Assembly (NCBI RefSeq): GCF_007677725.1
Contig: NZ_VEDF01000008.1
Span: 62,001-126,000, forward strand
Reading direction: 5' to 3'
From: Pseudomonas sp. URMO17WK12:I11
GTDB taxonomy: Bacteria > Pseudomonadota > Gammaproteobacteria > Pseudomonadales > Pseudomonadaceae
Length of the DNA stretch: 64,000 bases
In this document: piece by piece, positions 16,389 through 24,758 of the stretch
Layout of the letters: each line of letters opens with the position of its first letter
Numbering within the stretch: position 1 is the stretch's first letter
Position numbers and translations under genes: made by a program
The notes under the pieces: model-generated
Databases searched by the model: none
What the model saw: the letters and a program-made list of their open reading frames with translations, nothing else
Told to the model about the DNA's origin: nothing

Positions 16389-17101
16389 TCTTCGACTGGC
16401 AGGGCGCAATCGAAGCGGTCGTGCACCATCCGTTGTTCGGCATCGGCATCACCCTGGGTGCCTATCAGATCGTCCTCGGCGCCTTCGAGAGGACCCGCTG
16501 GATTTTCCTGCAGCCGGTACTGGTGTCGATGCTGCTGGTCATCGGCGTGCTGCTCACCTGCGGTATCAGCTATGCCGAGTATCGCCAGAGCACCGAGATC
16601 ATGAACGTTCTGCTCGGCCCTGCGACGGTCGCCCTGGCGGTGCCGCTGTACCTGAACCTGCGGCGCATCCGTCAGCTGTTCTGGCCGATTTTTACTACGC
16701 TGGTAATCGGAGGCCTGTTCGCTACCCTGTGCTGCCTGCTGCTGGGCGGGTGGTTCGGCGCCGAACACATGATCCTGATGACCATGGCGCCGAAATCGGT
16801 GACTTCGCCGATCGCCATGCTGGTCGCCGAGCAAATCGGTGGCGTGGCCGCACTGGCGGCGGTGTTCGTGTTGATCACCGGGGTGATCGGCGCGATCTTC
16901 GGGCCGGCGCTGCTGAGCCGTCTGGGGGTGCTCAGCCCGGAAGCGCGGGGCATGTCGCTGGGTATCACGGCGCATGCCGTGGGCACCTCGGTGGCCTTGC
17001 AGGAAAGTGACGAATGCGGCGCCTTTGCCGCGTTGGCGATGAGCCTGATGGGTGTGGCCACGGCAGTGTTCCTGCCGCTGGCGGTCAGCCTGGTGGCCTG
17101 A
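16385..17101 (+). CDS. LrgB/CidB-family membrane protein
   Basis: A 238-residue multi-pass inner-membrane protein of the LrgB/CidB family. Diagnostic blocks are MTMAPKSVTSPIAMLVAEQI and the C-terminal EARGMSLGITAHAVGTSVA. It acts with the preceding CidA/LrgA-type protein in control of murein hydrolase activity or metabolite export. It overlaps the upstream gene by four bases, and the next gene begins nine bases downstream. Confidence 0.9.
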   Translation: MIFDWQGAIEAVVHHPLFGIGITLGAYQIVLGAFERTRWIFLQPVLVSMLLVIGVLLTCGISYAEYRQSTEIMNVLLGPATVALAVPLYLNLRRIRQLFWPIFTTLVIGGLFATLCCLLLGGWFGAEHMILMTMAPKSVTSPIAMLVAEQIGGVAALAAVFVLITGVIGAIFGPALLSRLGVLSPEARGMSLGITAHAVGTSVALQESDECGAFAALAMSLMGVATAVFLPLAVSLVA

Positions 17102-17110
17102 GGAGTTGTG

Positions 17111-17701
17111 ATGACGCTACCGCTGTTTCCCCTCAATACCGTGTTGTTCCCCGGGTGTTTGCTGGACCTGCAGATATTCGAGGCGCGCTATCTGGACATG
17201 ATCGGTCGCTGCATGAAGCAGGGCGCAGGCTTTGGCGTGGTGTGCATCGTCGAGGGTGAACAGGTCGGCAACGCACCGCCGGTGGTCGCCTCGATCGGTT
17301 GCGAAGCGCTGATCCGCGACTTCGTCCAGCAGGAGAACGGCTTGCTGGGCATTCGCGTCGAAGGCGTGCGCCGCTTCGAGCTGAATGCGACCGAGGTACA
17401 GAAGGATCAGCTGCTGGTCGGTGAGGTGCATTGGCTGGCAGAGCAACCGGACAGCCCGCTGACCGAGCAGGACGATGACCTGCTGGCGTTGTTGGTGGCG
17501 CTGGGCGAGCACCCCATGGTCGAAGCGCTGGACATGCCGCGTGACGTCGATGGGCGCCAGGCGCTGGCCAACCAGCTGGCCTATCTGTTGCCGTTCGTGG
17601 AAGAGGACAAGCTCGACCTGCTGGCCATCGCATCGCCCGCCGAGCGCCTTGAAGAAATCCAGCGCCTGCTCGAGCGCATTCAGGGCGAGCTGTTCGCCTG
17701 A
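17111..17701 (+). CDS. Lon N-terminal (substrate-binding) domain protein
   Basis: A 196-residue protein that contains only the PUA-like Lon substrate-binding domain and the start of a helical part, without ATPase or protease domains. LPLFPLNTVLFPGCLLDLQIFEARY at the N-terminus and the IGCEALIRDF and VEGVRRFEL blocks are typical. The ATG at 17111 is favoured over a GTG one codon upstream because AGGAG then has five bases of spacing. It follows lrgB by nine bases and is likely in the same transcript. Its role is unknown; it could act as an adaptor or substrate-binding factor. Confidence 0.85.
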   Translation: MTLPLFPLNTVLFPGCLLDLQIFEARYLDMIGRCMKQGAGFGVVCIVEGEQVGNAPPVVASIGCEALIRDFVQQENGLLGIRVEGVRRFELNATEVQKDQLLVGEVHWLAEQPDSPLTEQDDDLLALLVALGEHPMVEALDMPRDVDGRQALANQLAYLLPFVEEDKLDLLAIASPAERLEEIQRLLERIQGELFA

Positions 17702-17720
17702 GCGCCTGCGTTCACTGCCA

Positions 17721-17745
17721 GGCGGCCCGCGCATCGCAGGCCGCC
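17721..17745. terminator. Hairpin between convergent Lon-domain and DedA-PAP2 genes
   Basis: GGCGGCC (17721-17727) and GGCCGCC (17739-17745) make a 7-bp GC stem with an 11-base loop. It lies 20 bases after the Lon-domain gene and ten bases after the convergent DedA-PAP2 gene. There is no U tract on either side, so this is a modest call. Confidence 0.45.
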
Positions 17746-17755
17746 CGGCCGGTGT

Positions 17756-19072
17756 TCAATACTGGTAGCGCAGCACTGCCTGCGGCAGTGCGTACAGGGC
17801 GAAGAACGCCAGCATCGCGATACAGGCCGGCAGGATCAACCACCAGACCCGCTGCGGCATGGCGGTGAGCGGCTGGCGGTATTGCACCAGGGTCAGGCTC
17901 AGGGCGCTGATGCAGCAGGCGAGCAGGGCGCCGGCCATGATGTCGGTCGGCCAGTGGGCGCCGAGATATACCCGTGACAAGGCAATCGCCAGCGCTGGAA
18001 TGCAGCCCAGCATCACCCAGGTCAGGCGCATGCGCGGCGGCTGACCACGGCCGGCCAGGATGGCCAAGGTCAGAAAGAAGGCGAACGACGCCGAGCTATG
18101 GCCGCTGGGCATGCTGTAGCTGGTCAGCGGATCGGTCAGCACTTCGGGCCGGGCACGGGCGAACAGCCATTTCAGTGTGCCATTGGCCAGGGCGGTACCG
18201 ATCAGTGCGCTGCCGGCATAAAGGGCGTGACGCCATTGCCGCACCAGCAACAGCAGGCCGGTGAGCAGGCCGCCGAGGAAGAATTGCGTCTTGAAATCGC
18301 CCAGCCGGGTCACCACCACCACGGCGCCATCGATGGCCTGGCTGCGGTGCTCCTGCACCAGGGTCATCACCCCCTGGTCGAACTCGTGCAGGTACGGCCA
18401 GCCCAGAAACACCCCGGCCAAGGCGATGAAACACAGCCCCGCGATCAGCCGCGTACCATGGCGTCGGTCACGAATGCTGCTGCTCAGGCTCAGCCCGATC
18501 AGGACCGCCAAGGTGCCGGCGATGATTCCCGCATCCAGCCAGAAACCTTCCGGTAGCGGCAGGCGCATGGCCGCGCCAGTGGCCCAGCCCGGCAGCAGAT
18601 AGGCGACCGACCAGCCGGCAGCGGCCAGCAGGCTGACGGCGATGAAGCGCGGCAGCGGCATGTCGAACATGCCGGCGACCATCGGCAGCATGGGCCGCAA
18701 GGGGCCGATGAAGCGGCCGACCAGCAGGCTGGCGATGCCATAGCGCTTGAAGTACATTTCGGCGCGGCCGATCCACTCCGGGTGATCGCGCAGTAGCGGC
18801 AGGCGCCGGATGCCTTGGTGGAAGCGCTTGCCGATGGTGTAGGACAGGGCATCGCCCAGCAGCCCGCCAAGAAACCCCAGCAGCAGCGTTTCACCCAGGC
18901 TGAAGGTGCCGCTGCCGGCCAGCACCGCGACGGCGAAGAGCAACACCGTACCCGGCACGATGATGCCGGCGATGGCCAGGCACTCGACGCACGCCACCAT
19001 GAAAATCGCCACCCCAAGCCACTCGGGGTTGGCACTGAGCCAGCCGGTCAGGCTGTCGAGCCATTGGCCCAT
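17756..19072 (-). CDS. Fusion of DedA membrane domain and PAP2 phosphatase
   Basis: A 438-residue membrane protein joining two families. Residues 1-190 form a DedA/VTT domain (the ACVECLAIAGIIVPGTVLLF stretch, then GRFIGPLRPMLPMVAG). Residues 230-420 form a PAP2 phosphatase with all three signature motifs: KWLFARARP (KX6RP), PSGH, and SRVYLGAHWPTD (SRX5HX3D). PAP2 enzymes dephosphorylate lipid pyrophosphates such as undecaprenyl pyrophosphate, and some DedA proteins flip undecaprenyl phosphate. The fusion therefore suggests coupled dephosphorylation and return of the carrier lipid, which is inference. It starts three bases after the mpg stop, so it is second in that unit. Confidence 0.9.
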   Translation of the reverse strand: MGQWLDSLTGWLSANPEWLGVAIFMVACVECLAIAGIIVPGTVLLFAVAVLAGSGTFSLGETLLLGFLGGLLGDALSYTIGKRFHQGIRRLPLLRDHPEWIGRAEMYFKRYGIASLLVGRFIGPLRPMLPMVAGMFDMPLPRFIAVSLLAAAGWSVAYLLPGWATGAAMRLPLPEGFWLDAGIIAGTLAVLIGLSLSSSIRDRRHGTRLIAGLCFIALAGVFLGWPYLHEFDQGVMTLVQEHRSQAIDGAVVVVTRLGDFKTQFFLGGLLTGLLLLVRQWRHALYAGSALIGTALANGTLKWLFARARPEVLTDPLTSYSMPSGHSSASFAFFLTLAILAGRGQPPRMRLTWVMLGCIPALAIALSRVYLGAHWPTDIMAGALLACCISALSLTLVQYRQPLTAMPQRVWWLILPACIAMLAFFALYALPQAVLRYQY

Positions 19073-19075
19073 GTT

Positions 19076-19768
19076 TCAGATTCCTTGTTCGAGGATGAAA
19101 AAGTCCTGCCCTTCGACTTGGCCCCGGCGCAGCGGGTTCCGGGTGCAGAAACGGGCGTATTCGGCATCGACGAAACGGTACGGCAGGTGTTCGTCGCGGC
19201 CATGGGGAATACCCAGGCGGGTGGTCTGGATCACTCGCGGCACAGCGATGCCGCAGTCTTCGACGTACAGGCGTTCGGGGTCGAAGCGTTGCGCGTCCCA
19301 ATGTGGCACCTTCAGGCCCAGCGCCTTGCACAGCAGCGTCTGCCCGGCGCACAGGCGTTCGGCCGGGCGCAGGTTGCCGCTGGCATCCGGGTTGTTCAGC
19401 TGCATCTGCGCCAGGCTGTTGGCATCGGAAACGCCATCGACCCAGGGATAGGCCGATTTGATCAGCACCGCATTGCCCGGCCCTTGAGCGCTGAAATTCA
19501 GCGAGTCACCGCCACGAGCGTAGTACATGTAGATATGCCCACCGTCGAGGAACAACGCCTTGCGCTTCTCGGTGTAGCCCAGCGATGCATGGCTACCTTT
19601 GTCGGTGAGGTAATAGGCCTCGGTTTCGATGATGCGCGCGGCCAGCCACAGGTCCCCCTGGCGGTGGCGGATGACCTTGCCGAGCAGGCGCCTGGCCAAG
19701 GTCTGGGCGTCCTGGTCGAAGAAGCTGTCGGGCAAGGCGCGATGAGGGCACGGGGCAAAGGCTGGCAT
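19076..19768 (-). CDS. mpg: DNA-3-methyladenine glycosylase (AAG/MPG family)
   Basis: A 230-residue base-excision repair glycosylase of the AAG fold, removing alkylated purines from DNA. Family blocks seen are LARRLLGKVIRHR, ARIIETEAYYLTDKGSHASLG (catalytic glutamate and intercalating region), YARGGDSLNFSAQGPGNAVLIK and RFVDAEYARFCTRNP. Its start is at 19768, and the DedA-PAP2 gene follows three bases after its stop. It complements the AidB-type protein at 50.1 kb as an alkylation-related function, but the two are not linked. Confidence 0.9.
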   Translation of the reverse strand: MPAFAPCPHRALPDSFFDQDAQTLARRLLGKVIRHRQGDLWLAARIIETEAYYLTDKGSHASLGYTEKRKALFLDGGHIYMYYARGGDSLNFSAQGPGNAVLIKSAYPWVDGVSDANSLAQMQLNNPDASGNLRPAERLCAGQTLLCKALGLKVPHWDAQRFDPERLYVEDCGIAVPRVIQTTRLGIPHGRDEHLPYRFVDAEYARFCTRNPLRRGQVEGQDFFILEQGI

Positions 19769-19934
19769 GCGATACGCTTCGTCACAGTGAAGGCGAGGGA
19801 TGATAGCAACGAATCGCTTAATCGAGGCTGAAGAGGGACAGTTCGTTAAGTGTCGTTACATCTTTCCTATGGATTAGCCCCAGGCATTTTCTACCATCCG
19901 CCAGCCGCCGCTGGGCGTATACCTGCGCGCCAGT

Positions 19935-19940
19935 TATAAT
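19935..19940 (+). promoter_or_regulatory. -10 element of the proA promoter
   Basis: TATAAT 34 bases upstream of the proA ATG in the divergent gap between mpg and proA. The -35 region is poor. It is the likely start of the long plus-strand transcript through nadD and rsfS. Confidence 0.5.
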
Positions 19941-19974
19941 CAGCCGATTTCCCCTTTGCCAAGACACCGTACCG

Positions 19975-21246
19975 ATGACTGAGTCCGTTCTTGACTACAT
20001 GACCCGCCTGGGTCGCGCCGCCCGCCAGGCCTCCCGCGTCATCGCCCGTGCCAGCACTGCGCAGAAGAACCGCGCCCTGCAGGCTGCCGCCGATGCGCTG
20101 GATGCTGCCCGTGGCGAGCTCGCCGCAGCCAATGAGCGGGACCTGGCCGCCGGCCGCGCCAACGGCCTCGAAGCTGCGTTGCTCGACCGCCTGGCGCTGA
20201 CGCCGGCGCGCATCGACGGCATGATCACCGGCCTGCGCCAGGTGGCCAGCCTGCCGGATCCGGTTGGTGCGATCCGCGACATGAGCTATCGGCCCTCGGG
20301 TATCCAGGTGGGCAAGATGCGCGTGCCGCTGGGCGTGATCGGGATCATCTACGAATCACGCCCGAACGTGACCATCGATGCCGCGAGCTTGTGCTTGAAG
20401 TCGGGCAATGCCACCATTTTGCGGGGCGGCTCCGAGGCCATTCATTCCAACCGCGCCATTGCCACGTGCATTCAGCGTGGCCTGGCGGTAGCCGGTCTGC
20501 CGGCAGCGGTGGTCCAGGTAGTGGAAACCACCGACCGTGAAGCGGTGGGCGCGCTGATCAGCATGCCCGAGTTCGTCGACGTCATCGTCCCGCGCGGTGG
20601 CCGTGGCCTGATCGAGCGCATCAGCCGCGATGCCCGCGTCCCGGTAATCAAGCACCTGGACGGCATCTGCCACGTCTACGTCAGCCAGCACGCCGACCTC
20701 GACAAGGCCTGGAACGTGGCGTTCAACGCCAAGACCTACCGCTACGGCATCTGTGGCGCCATGGAAACCCTGCTGGTCGACCACCAGGTGGCCGAAGCCT
20801 TCCTGCCGGAAATGGCACGCCGCTTCCATGACAAAGGTGTCGAACTGCGTGGCTGCGAGCGTACCCAGGCACTGATCGATGCCAAGCCGGCCAGCGAGGA
20901 CGACTGGCACACCGAGTACCTCGATGCGATCCTGTCGATTCGCGTCGTCGATGGCCTGGAGCAGGCCATCGAGCACATCAATCATTACGGCTCGCACCAT
21001 ACCGATTCGATCATCAGCGAACACCAGGGCCAGGCTCGGCAGTTCATGGCCGAGGTCGATTCGGCATCGGTCATGCTCAACACCCCGACCTGCTTCGCCG
21101 ATGGCTTCGAGTATGGCCTGGGGGCGGAAATCGGCATTTCCACCGACAAGCTGCATGCCCGCGGCCCGGTCGGCCTCGAAGGCCTGACCTGCGAAAAATA
21201 CGTGGTGATCGGCGACGGTCAACTGCGCGGCCAGGAGTCCTGCTGA
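19975..21246 (+). CDS. proA: Gamma-glutamyl phosphate reductase
   Basis: Second enzyme of proline synthesis; it reduces gamma-glutamyl phosphate to glutamate semialdehyde with NADPH. At 423 residues it has normal length. The aldehyde-dehydrogenase-like fold is shown by GVIGIIYESRPNVTIDAASL, SGNATILRGGSEA, the catalytic cysteine in YRYGICGAMETLLV, and the C-terminal GLGAEIGISTDKLHARGP. The nadD start lies one base after its stop, a common Pseudomonas arrangement in which proline and NAD genes share a message. Confidence 0.97.
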   Translation: MTESVLDYMTRLGRAARQASRVIARASTAQKNRALQAAADALDAARGELAAANERDLAAGRANGLEAALLDRLALTPARIDGMITGLRQVASLPDPVGAIRDMSYRPSGIQVGKMRVPLGVIGIIYESRPNVTIDAASLCLKSGNATILRGGSEAIHSNRAIATCIQRGLAVAGLPAAVVQVVETTDREAVGALISMPEFVDVIVPRGGRGLIERISRDARVPVIKHLDGICHVYVSQHADLDKAWNVAFNAKTYRYGICGAMETLLVDHQVAEAFLPEMARRFHDKGVELRGCERTQALIDAKPASEDDWHTEYLDAILSIRVVDGLEQAIEHINHYGSHHTDSIISEHQGQARQFMAEVDSASVMLNTPTCFADGFEYGLGAEIGISTDKLHARGPVGLEGLTCEKYVVIGDGQLRGQESC

Positions 21247-21247
21247 G

Positions 21248-21907
21248 TTGAGCAAGGCCCAGGCAGTGCGGCGCGTCGGCATTCTTGGCGGCACCTTCGA
21301 CCCCGTGCATATCGGTCACCTGCGCAGTGCGCTGGAAGTCGCCGAATTCATGGCGCTCGATGAGCTGCGCCTGTTGCCCAACGCCCGCCCGCCGCACCGC
21401 GATACGCCGCAAGTGACCGCGCACAATCGCCTGGCCATGGTCCGTGAAGCGGTGCAGGGCGTCGCTGGCCTCAGCGTCGACGCCCGCGAGCTGGAACGTG
21501 ACAAACCGTCGTACACCATCGACACCCTGGAGTCGGTTCGCGCCGAGCTGGGCGTCGACGACCAGTTGTTCCTGGTACTGGGCTGGGACGCTTTCTGCGG
21601 CCTGCCCACCTGGCACCGCTGGGAAGAACTGCTGCAACACTGTCACATCCTGGTGCTGCAACGCCCGGATGCCGACGTCGAACCACCCGACGAACTGCGC
21701 AACCTGCTGGCTGCGCGTTCGCAGAGCGATCCCACCGCCATGTCCGGCCCGGCGGGGAATATTTCGTTCGTCTGGCAGACACCGCTCGCGGTGTCGGCTA
21801 CTCAGATCCGACAGCTGCTGGCCAGCGGCAAGTCGGTGAGGTTCCTGGTGCCGGACGCCGTACTGGCCTACATCGAGGCGCACGAACTGTATCGTGCCCC
21901 CAACTGA
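21248..21907 (+). CDS. nadD: Nicotinate-nucleotide adenylyltransferase
   Basis: Adenylates nicotinate mononucleotide to NaAD in NAD synthesis. The 219-residue product has the nucleotidyltransferase motif GGTFDPVHIGHL (HxGH) and the second motif VSATQIRQLL. It uses a TTG start one base after the proA stop; the reading frame before the GGTFDP motif leaves no better start. The gene leads into rsfS and rlmH, the usual arrangement. Confidence 0.95.
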   Translation: MSKAQAVRRVGILGGTFDPVHIGHLRSALEVAEFMALDELRLLPNARPPHRDTPQVTAHNRLAMVREAVQGVAGLSVDARELERDKPSYTIDTLESVRAELGVDDQLFLVLGWDAFCGLPTWHRWEELLQHCHILVLQRPDADVEPPDELRNLLAARSQSDPTAMSGPAGNISFVWQTPLAVSATQIRQLLASGKSVRFLVPDAVLAYIEAHELYRAPN

Positions 21908-21952
21908 CGGTGCCCCCAGGGCGCCTCATTCAAAAGAGTCGAAGAGTTTTAT

Positions 21953-22375
21953 ATGAGCAAGCAGAAAATCAATGGCGAAGAACTGGTCAAGCTGACCATC
22001 AGCGCCCTGGAAGACGTCAAGGCCCAGGACATCCAGGTCATCGACGTGCGCGAGAAGCACAGCCTGACCGACTACATGATCATCGCCACCGGTACCTCCA
22101 ACCGCCAGATCAACGCGATGCTGGAAAAGGTCCGTGAAGCGGTCAAGAAGCAGGGCGCACAGCCCCTGGGCGAAGAAGGCAAGGGCGACAGTGACTGGGT
22201 GCTGCTGGACCTGAACGACGTCATCGTCCACATGATGACCGCCGCAGCCCGTCAGTTCTACGACCTGGAGCGCCTGTGGATGGGTGCCGAGCAGAGCCGC
22301 GCTGCCGATGCCAAGCACCACAGCCCGGAAAACGCCAGCGACTACTTCACCGACAAGCTCAAAGATCGGGAATAA
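21953..22375 (+). CDS. rsfS: Ribosome silencing factor RsfS
   Basis: A 140-residue RsfS/Iojap-family protein that binds uL14 of the large ribosomal subunit and blocks subunit joining when nutrients fall. Typical motifs are VIDVREKHSLTDYMIIATG, EGDSDWVLLDL in the form KGDSDWVLLDLNDVIVHMM, and YDLERLW. The C-terminus is slightly longer than in E. coli. It lies between nadD and rlmH with short gaps. Confidence 0.95.
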   Translation: MSKQKINGEELVKLTISALEDVKAQDIQVIDVREKHSLTDYMIIATGTSNRQINAMLEKVREAVKKQGAQPLGEEGKGDSDWVLLDLNDVIVHMMTAAARQFYDLERLWMGAEQSRAADAKHHSPENASDYFTDKLKDRE

Positions 22376-22384
22376 GGAAGCGTC

Positions 22385-22852
22385 GTGCGTCTTCGCCTGA
22401 TCGCGGTCGGTTCGCGCATGCCCAAATGGGTCGAGGAAGGCTGGCATGAATATGCCAAGCGCCTGCCCCAGGAGCTGTCGCTGGAACTGGTGGAAATTCC
22501 GCTCAACACCCGTGGCAAGAATGCCGACGTCGCCCGCCTGATCCGTCAGGAGGGCGAAGCGATGCTGAGCAAGGTCCAGCCTGGGGAACGCATCGTTACC
22601 CTCGAGGTCCATGGCAAGCCGTGGAGTACCGAGCAGCTGGCGACCGAGCTGGACCGCTGGCGGCTTGACTCACGCACGGTGAATTTGATGGTGGGCGGCC
22701 CGGAAGGGCTGGCGCCTGAGGTCTGCGCGCGCGCCGAGCAACGCTGGTCGCTGTCGCCGCTGACCTTGCCGCACCCGTTGGTAAGGATACTCATCGGCGA
22801 GCAGATCTACCGCGCCTGGACCGTGCTGTCCGGGCACCCTTACCACAAATGA
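22385..22852 (+). CDS. rlmH: 23S rRNA (pseudouridine-1915-N3) methyltransferase
   Basis: SPOUT-class methyltransferase that modifies pseudouridine 1915 in helix 69 of 23S rRNA on assembled ribosomes. Its 155 residues are the expected length, with the knot motifs LMVGGPEGLAPEV and LTLPHPLVRILIGEQIYRAW. It starts with GTG nine bases after rsfS; AAGGAAG supplies the binding site. It is followed at 16 bases by mrdA. Confidence 0.96.
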   Translation: MRLRLIAVGSRMPKWVEEGWHEYAKRLPQELSLELVEIPLNTRGKNADVARLIRQEGEAMLSKVQPGERIVTLEVHGKPWSTEQLATELDRWRLDSRTVNLMVGGPEGLAPEVCARAEQRWSLSPLTLPHPLVRILIGEQIYRAWTVLSGHPYHK

Positions 22853-22868
22853 GCCTGTAAGCAGTCCG

Positions 22869-24758
22869 ATGTCGCAGCCGATCCGTCTCAAGGACCACGA
22901 GAAAGACGCCCGCCTGGTGCGTAACCGCGTCGTTGTCGGCGCGGTGGCGATCATGCTGCTCATCTGCGTGCTCATCGCGCGCCTGTATTACCTGCAGATC
23001 ATCCAGTACGACTATCACTCCACGCTTTCGGAAAACAACCGGGTGCACGTGCAGCCGATTCCGCCGACCCGCGGGCTGATCTTCGACCGCAACGGGGTGA
23101 TCATCGCCGACAACCGGCCCAGCTTCAGCCTGTCGATGACCCGCGAGCGGGCTGGCAACTGGGAGCAGGTGCTCGACACCATCGTCGAGGTGCTGCAACT
23201 GACCGAAGATGATCGGGCACTGTTCGAAAAACGCATGAAGCAGGGGCGCCGGCCGTTCGAGCCGGTGCCGATTCTGTTCGAGCTGAACGAGGACCAGATC
23301 GCGCGCATAGCGGTCAACCAGTTCCGCCTGCCGGGGGTCGAGGTGGTCGCCCAGCTGGTGCGGCACTACCCGCAAGGGGCGCATTTTGCCCATTCGGTCG
23401 GTTATGTCGGGCGGATCAACGAGAAAGAGCTGAAATCCCTCGATCCGGTCAACTACAGCGGCACCCACCATATCGGCAAGACCGGCATCGAGCGCTTCTA
23501 CGAGCCTGAGCTGCACGGCCAGGTCGGCTATGAAGAGGTCGAAACCAACGCCCGCGGCCGTGTGCTGCGCGTACTCAAGCGGACCGATCCAGTACCTGGC
23601 AAGGACATCGTCCTGAGCCTGGACATCAAGCTGCAGGAAGCTGCCGAGGCCGCGCTAGGCGGCCGCCGTGGCGCCGTGGTGGCGCTCGATCCGCGCACTG
23701 GCGAAGTGCTGGCGATGGTCAGCCAGCCCAGCTTCGACCCCAACCTGTTCGTCACCGGCATCAGCTTCAAGGCGTACGCCGAGCTGCGCGATTCGATCGA
23801 CCGACCACTGTTCAACCGGGTGTTACGCGGCCTCTACCCGCCAGGCTCGACGATCAAGCCAGCGGTCGCCATCGCCGGCCTCGACAGCGGCGTGGTCAAC
23901 GCCAGCAGTCGGGTGTTCGACCCTGGCTATTACCAGCTGCCCAACTACGACCACAAGTACCGCAACTGGAACCGCACCGGCGACGGCTGGGTCGACCTGG
24001 ACACGGCGATCATGCGTTCCAACGACACCTACTTCTACGACCTTGCGCACAAGATGGGCATCGATCGCCTGTCCACCTACATGAACAAGTTCGGTATCGG
24101 CCAGAAGGTCGCCCTGGACATGTTCGAGGAATCTTCAGGCTTGATGCCGTCGCGCGAATGGAAACGCGCCACCCGCCGCCAGGCCTGGTTCCCGGGCGAA
24201 ACGCTGATTCTCGGTATCGGCCAGGGTTACATGCAGGCGACCCCGCTGCAGCTGGCCCAGGCCACCGCGCTGATCGCCAACAAAGGTGTGTGGAACCGCC
24301 CGCACCTGGCCAAGACCATCGAAGGCCAGCCACCCGTGGACCCTAACCCGATGGACAACATCGTGCTGCGTGACAAGTCCGATTGGGCCAAGGTGACCCA
24401 TGGCATGGAGCAGGTGATGCACAACGCCCGCGGCACCGCCCGCAAGGCCGCTGCCGGCGCCCAGTATCGCATCGCCGGCAAGAGTGGTACCGCCCAGGTG
24501 GTAGCCATCAAGCAGGGCGAGAAATACGACCGCAACAAACTCCAGGAGCGCCACCGCGACCACGCGCTGTTCGTCGCCTTCGCCCCGGCCGACGATCCTC
24601 GGATCGTGGTCTCGGTGATGGTCGAGAACGGTGAGTCTGGCTCCGGCGTCGCTGCCCCCGTGGTGCGCCAGATCATGGATGCCTGGCTGCTCGACGAGAA
24701 CGGCCGGCTCAAGACTGAATACGCGCCTGCCACCGTTGCCCAGGAAACGGCCCCGTGA
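22869..24758 (+). CDS. mrdA: Penicillin-binding protein 2 (elongasome transpeptidase)
   Basis: Class B PBP that cross-links peptidoglycan during side-wall growth with RodA and MreB. The 629-residue protein has a single N-terminal membrane anchor (about residues 20-42), a dimerisation domain, and a transpeptidase domain with the active-site serine in PPGSTIKPA near residue 326, the SxN motif MRSNDTYF, and the KSGTAQ motif. Its stop overlaps the GTG start of rodA (GTGA), so the two partners are coupled. Confidence 0.96.
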   Translation: MSQPIRLKDHEKDARLVRNRVVVGAVAIMLLICVLIARLYYLQIIQYDYHSTLSENNRVHVQPIPPTRGLIFDRNGVIIADNRPSFSLSMTRERAGNWEQVLDTIVEVLQLTEDDRALFEKRMKQGRRPFEPVPILFELNEDQIARIAVNQFRLPGVEVVAQLVRHYPQGAHFAHSVGYVGRINEKELKSLDPVNYSGTHHIGKTGIERFYEPELHGQVGYEEVETNARGRVLRVLKRTDPVPGKDIVLSLDIKLQEAAEAALGGRRGAVVALDPRTGEVLAMVSQPSFDPNLFVTGISFKAYAELRDSIDRPLFNRVLRGLYPPGSTIKPAVAIAGLDSGVVNASSRVFDPGYYQLPNYDHKYRNWNRTGDGWVDLDTAIMRSNDTYFYDLAHKMGIDRLSTYMNKFGIGQKVALDMFEESSGLMPSREWKRATRRQAWFPGETLILGIGQGYMQATPLQLAQATALIANKGVWNRPHLAKTIEGQPPVDPNPMDNIVLRDKSDWAKVTHGMEQVMHNARGTARKAAAGAQYRIAGKSGTAQVVAIKQGEKYDRNKLQERHRDHALFVAFAPADDPRIVVSVMVENGESGSGVAAPVVRQIMDAWLLDENGRLKTEYAPATVAQETAP

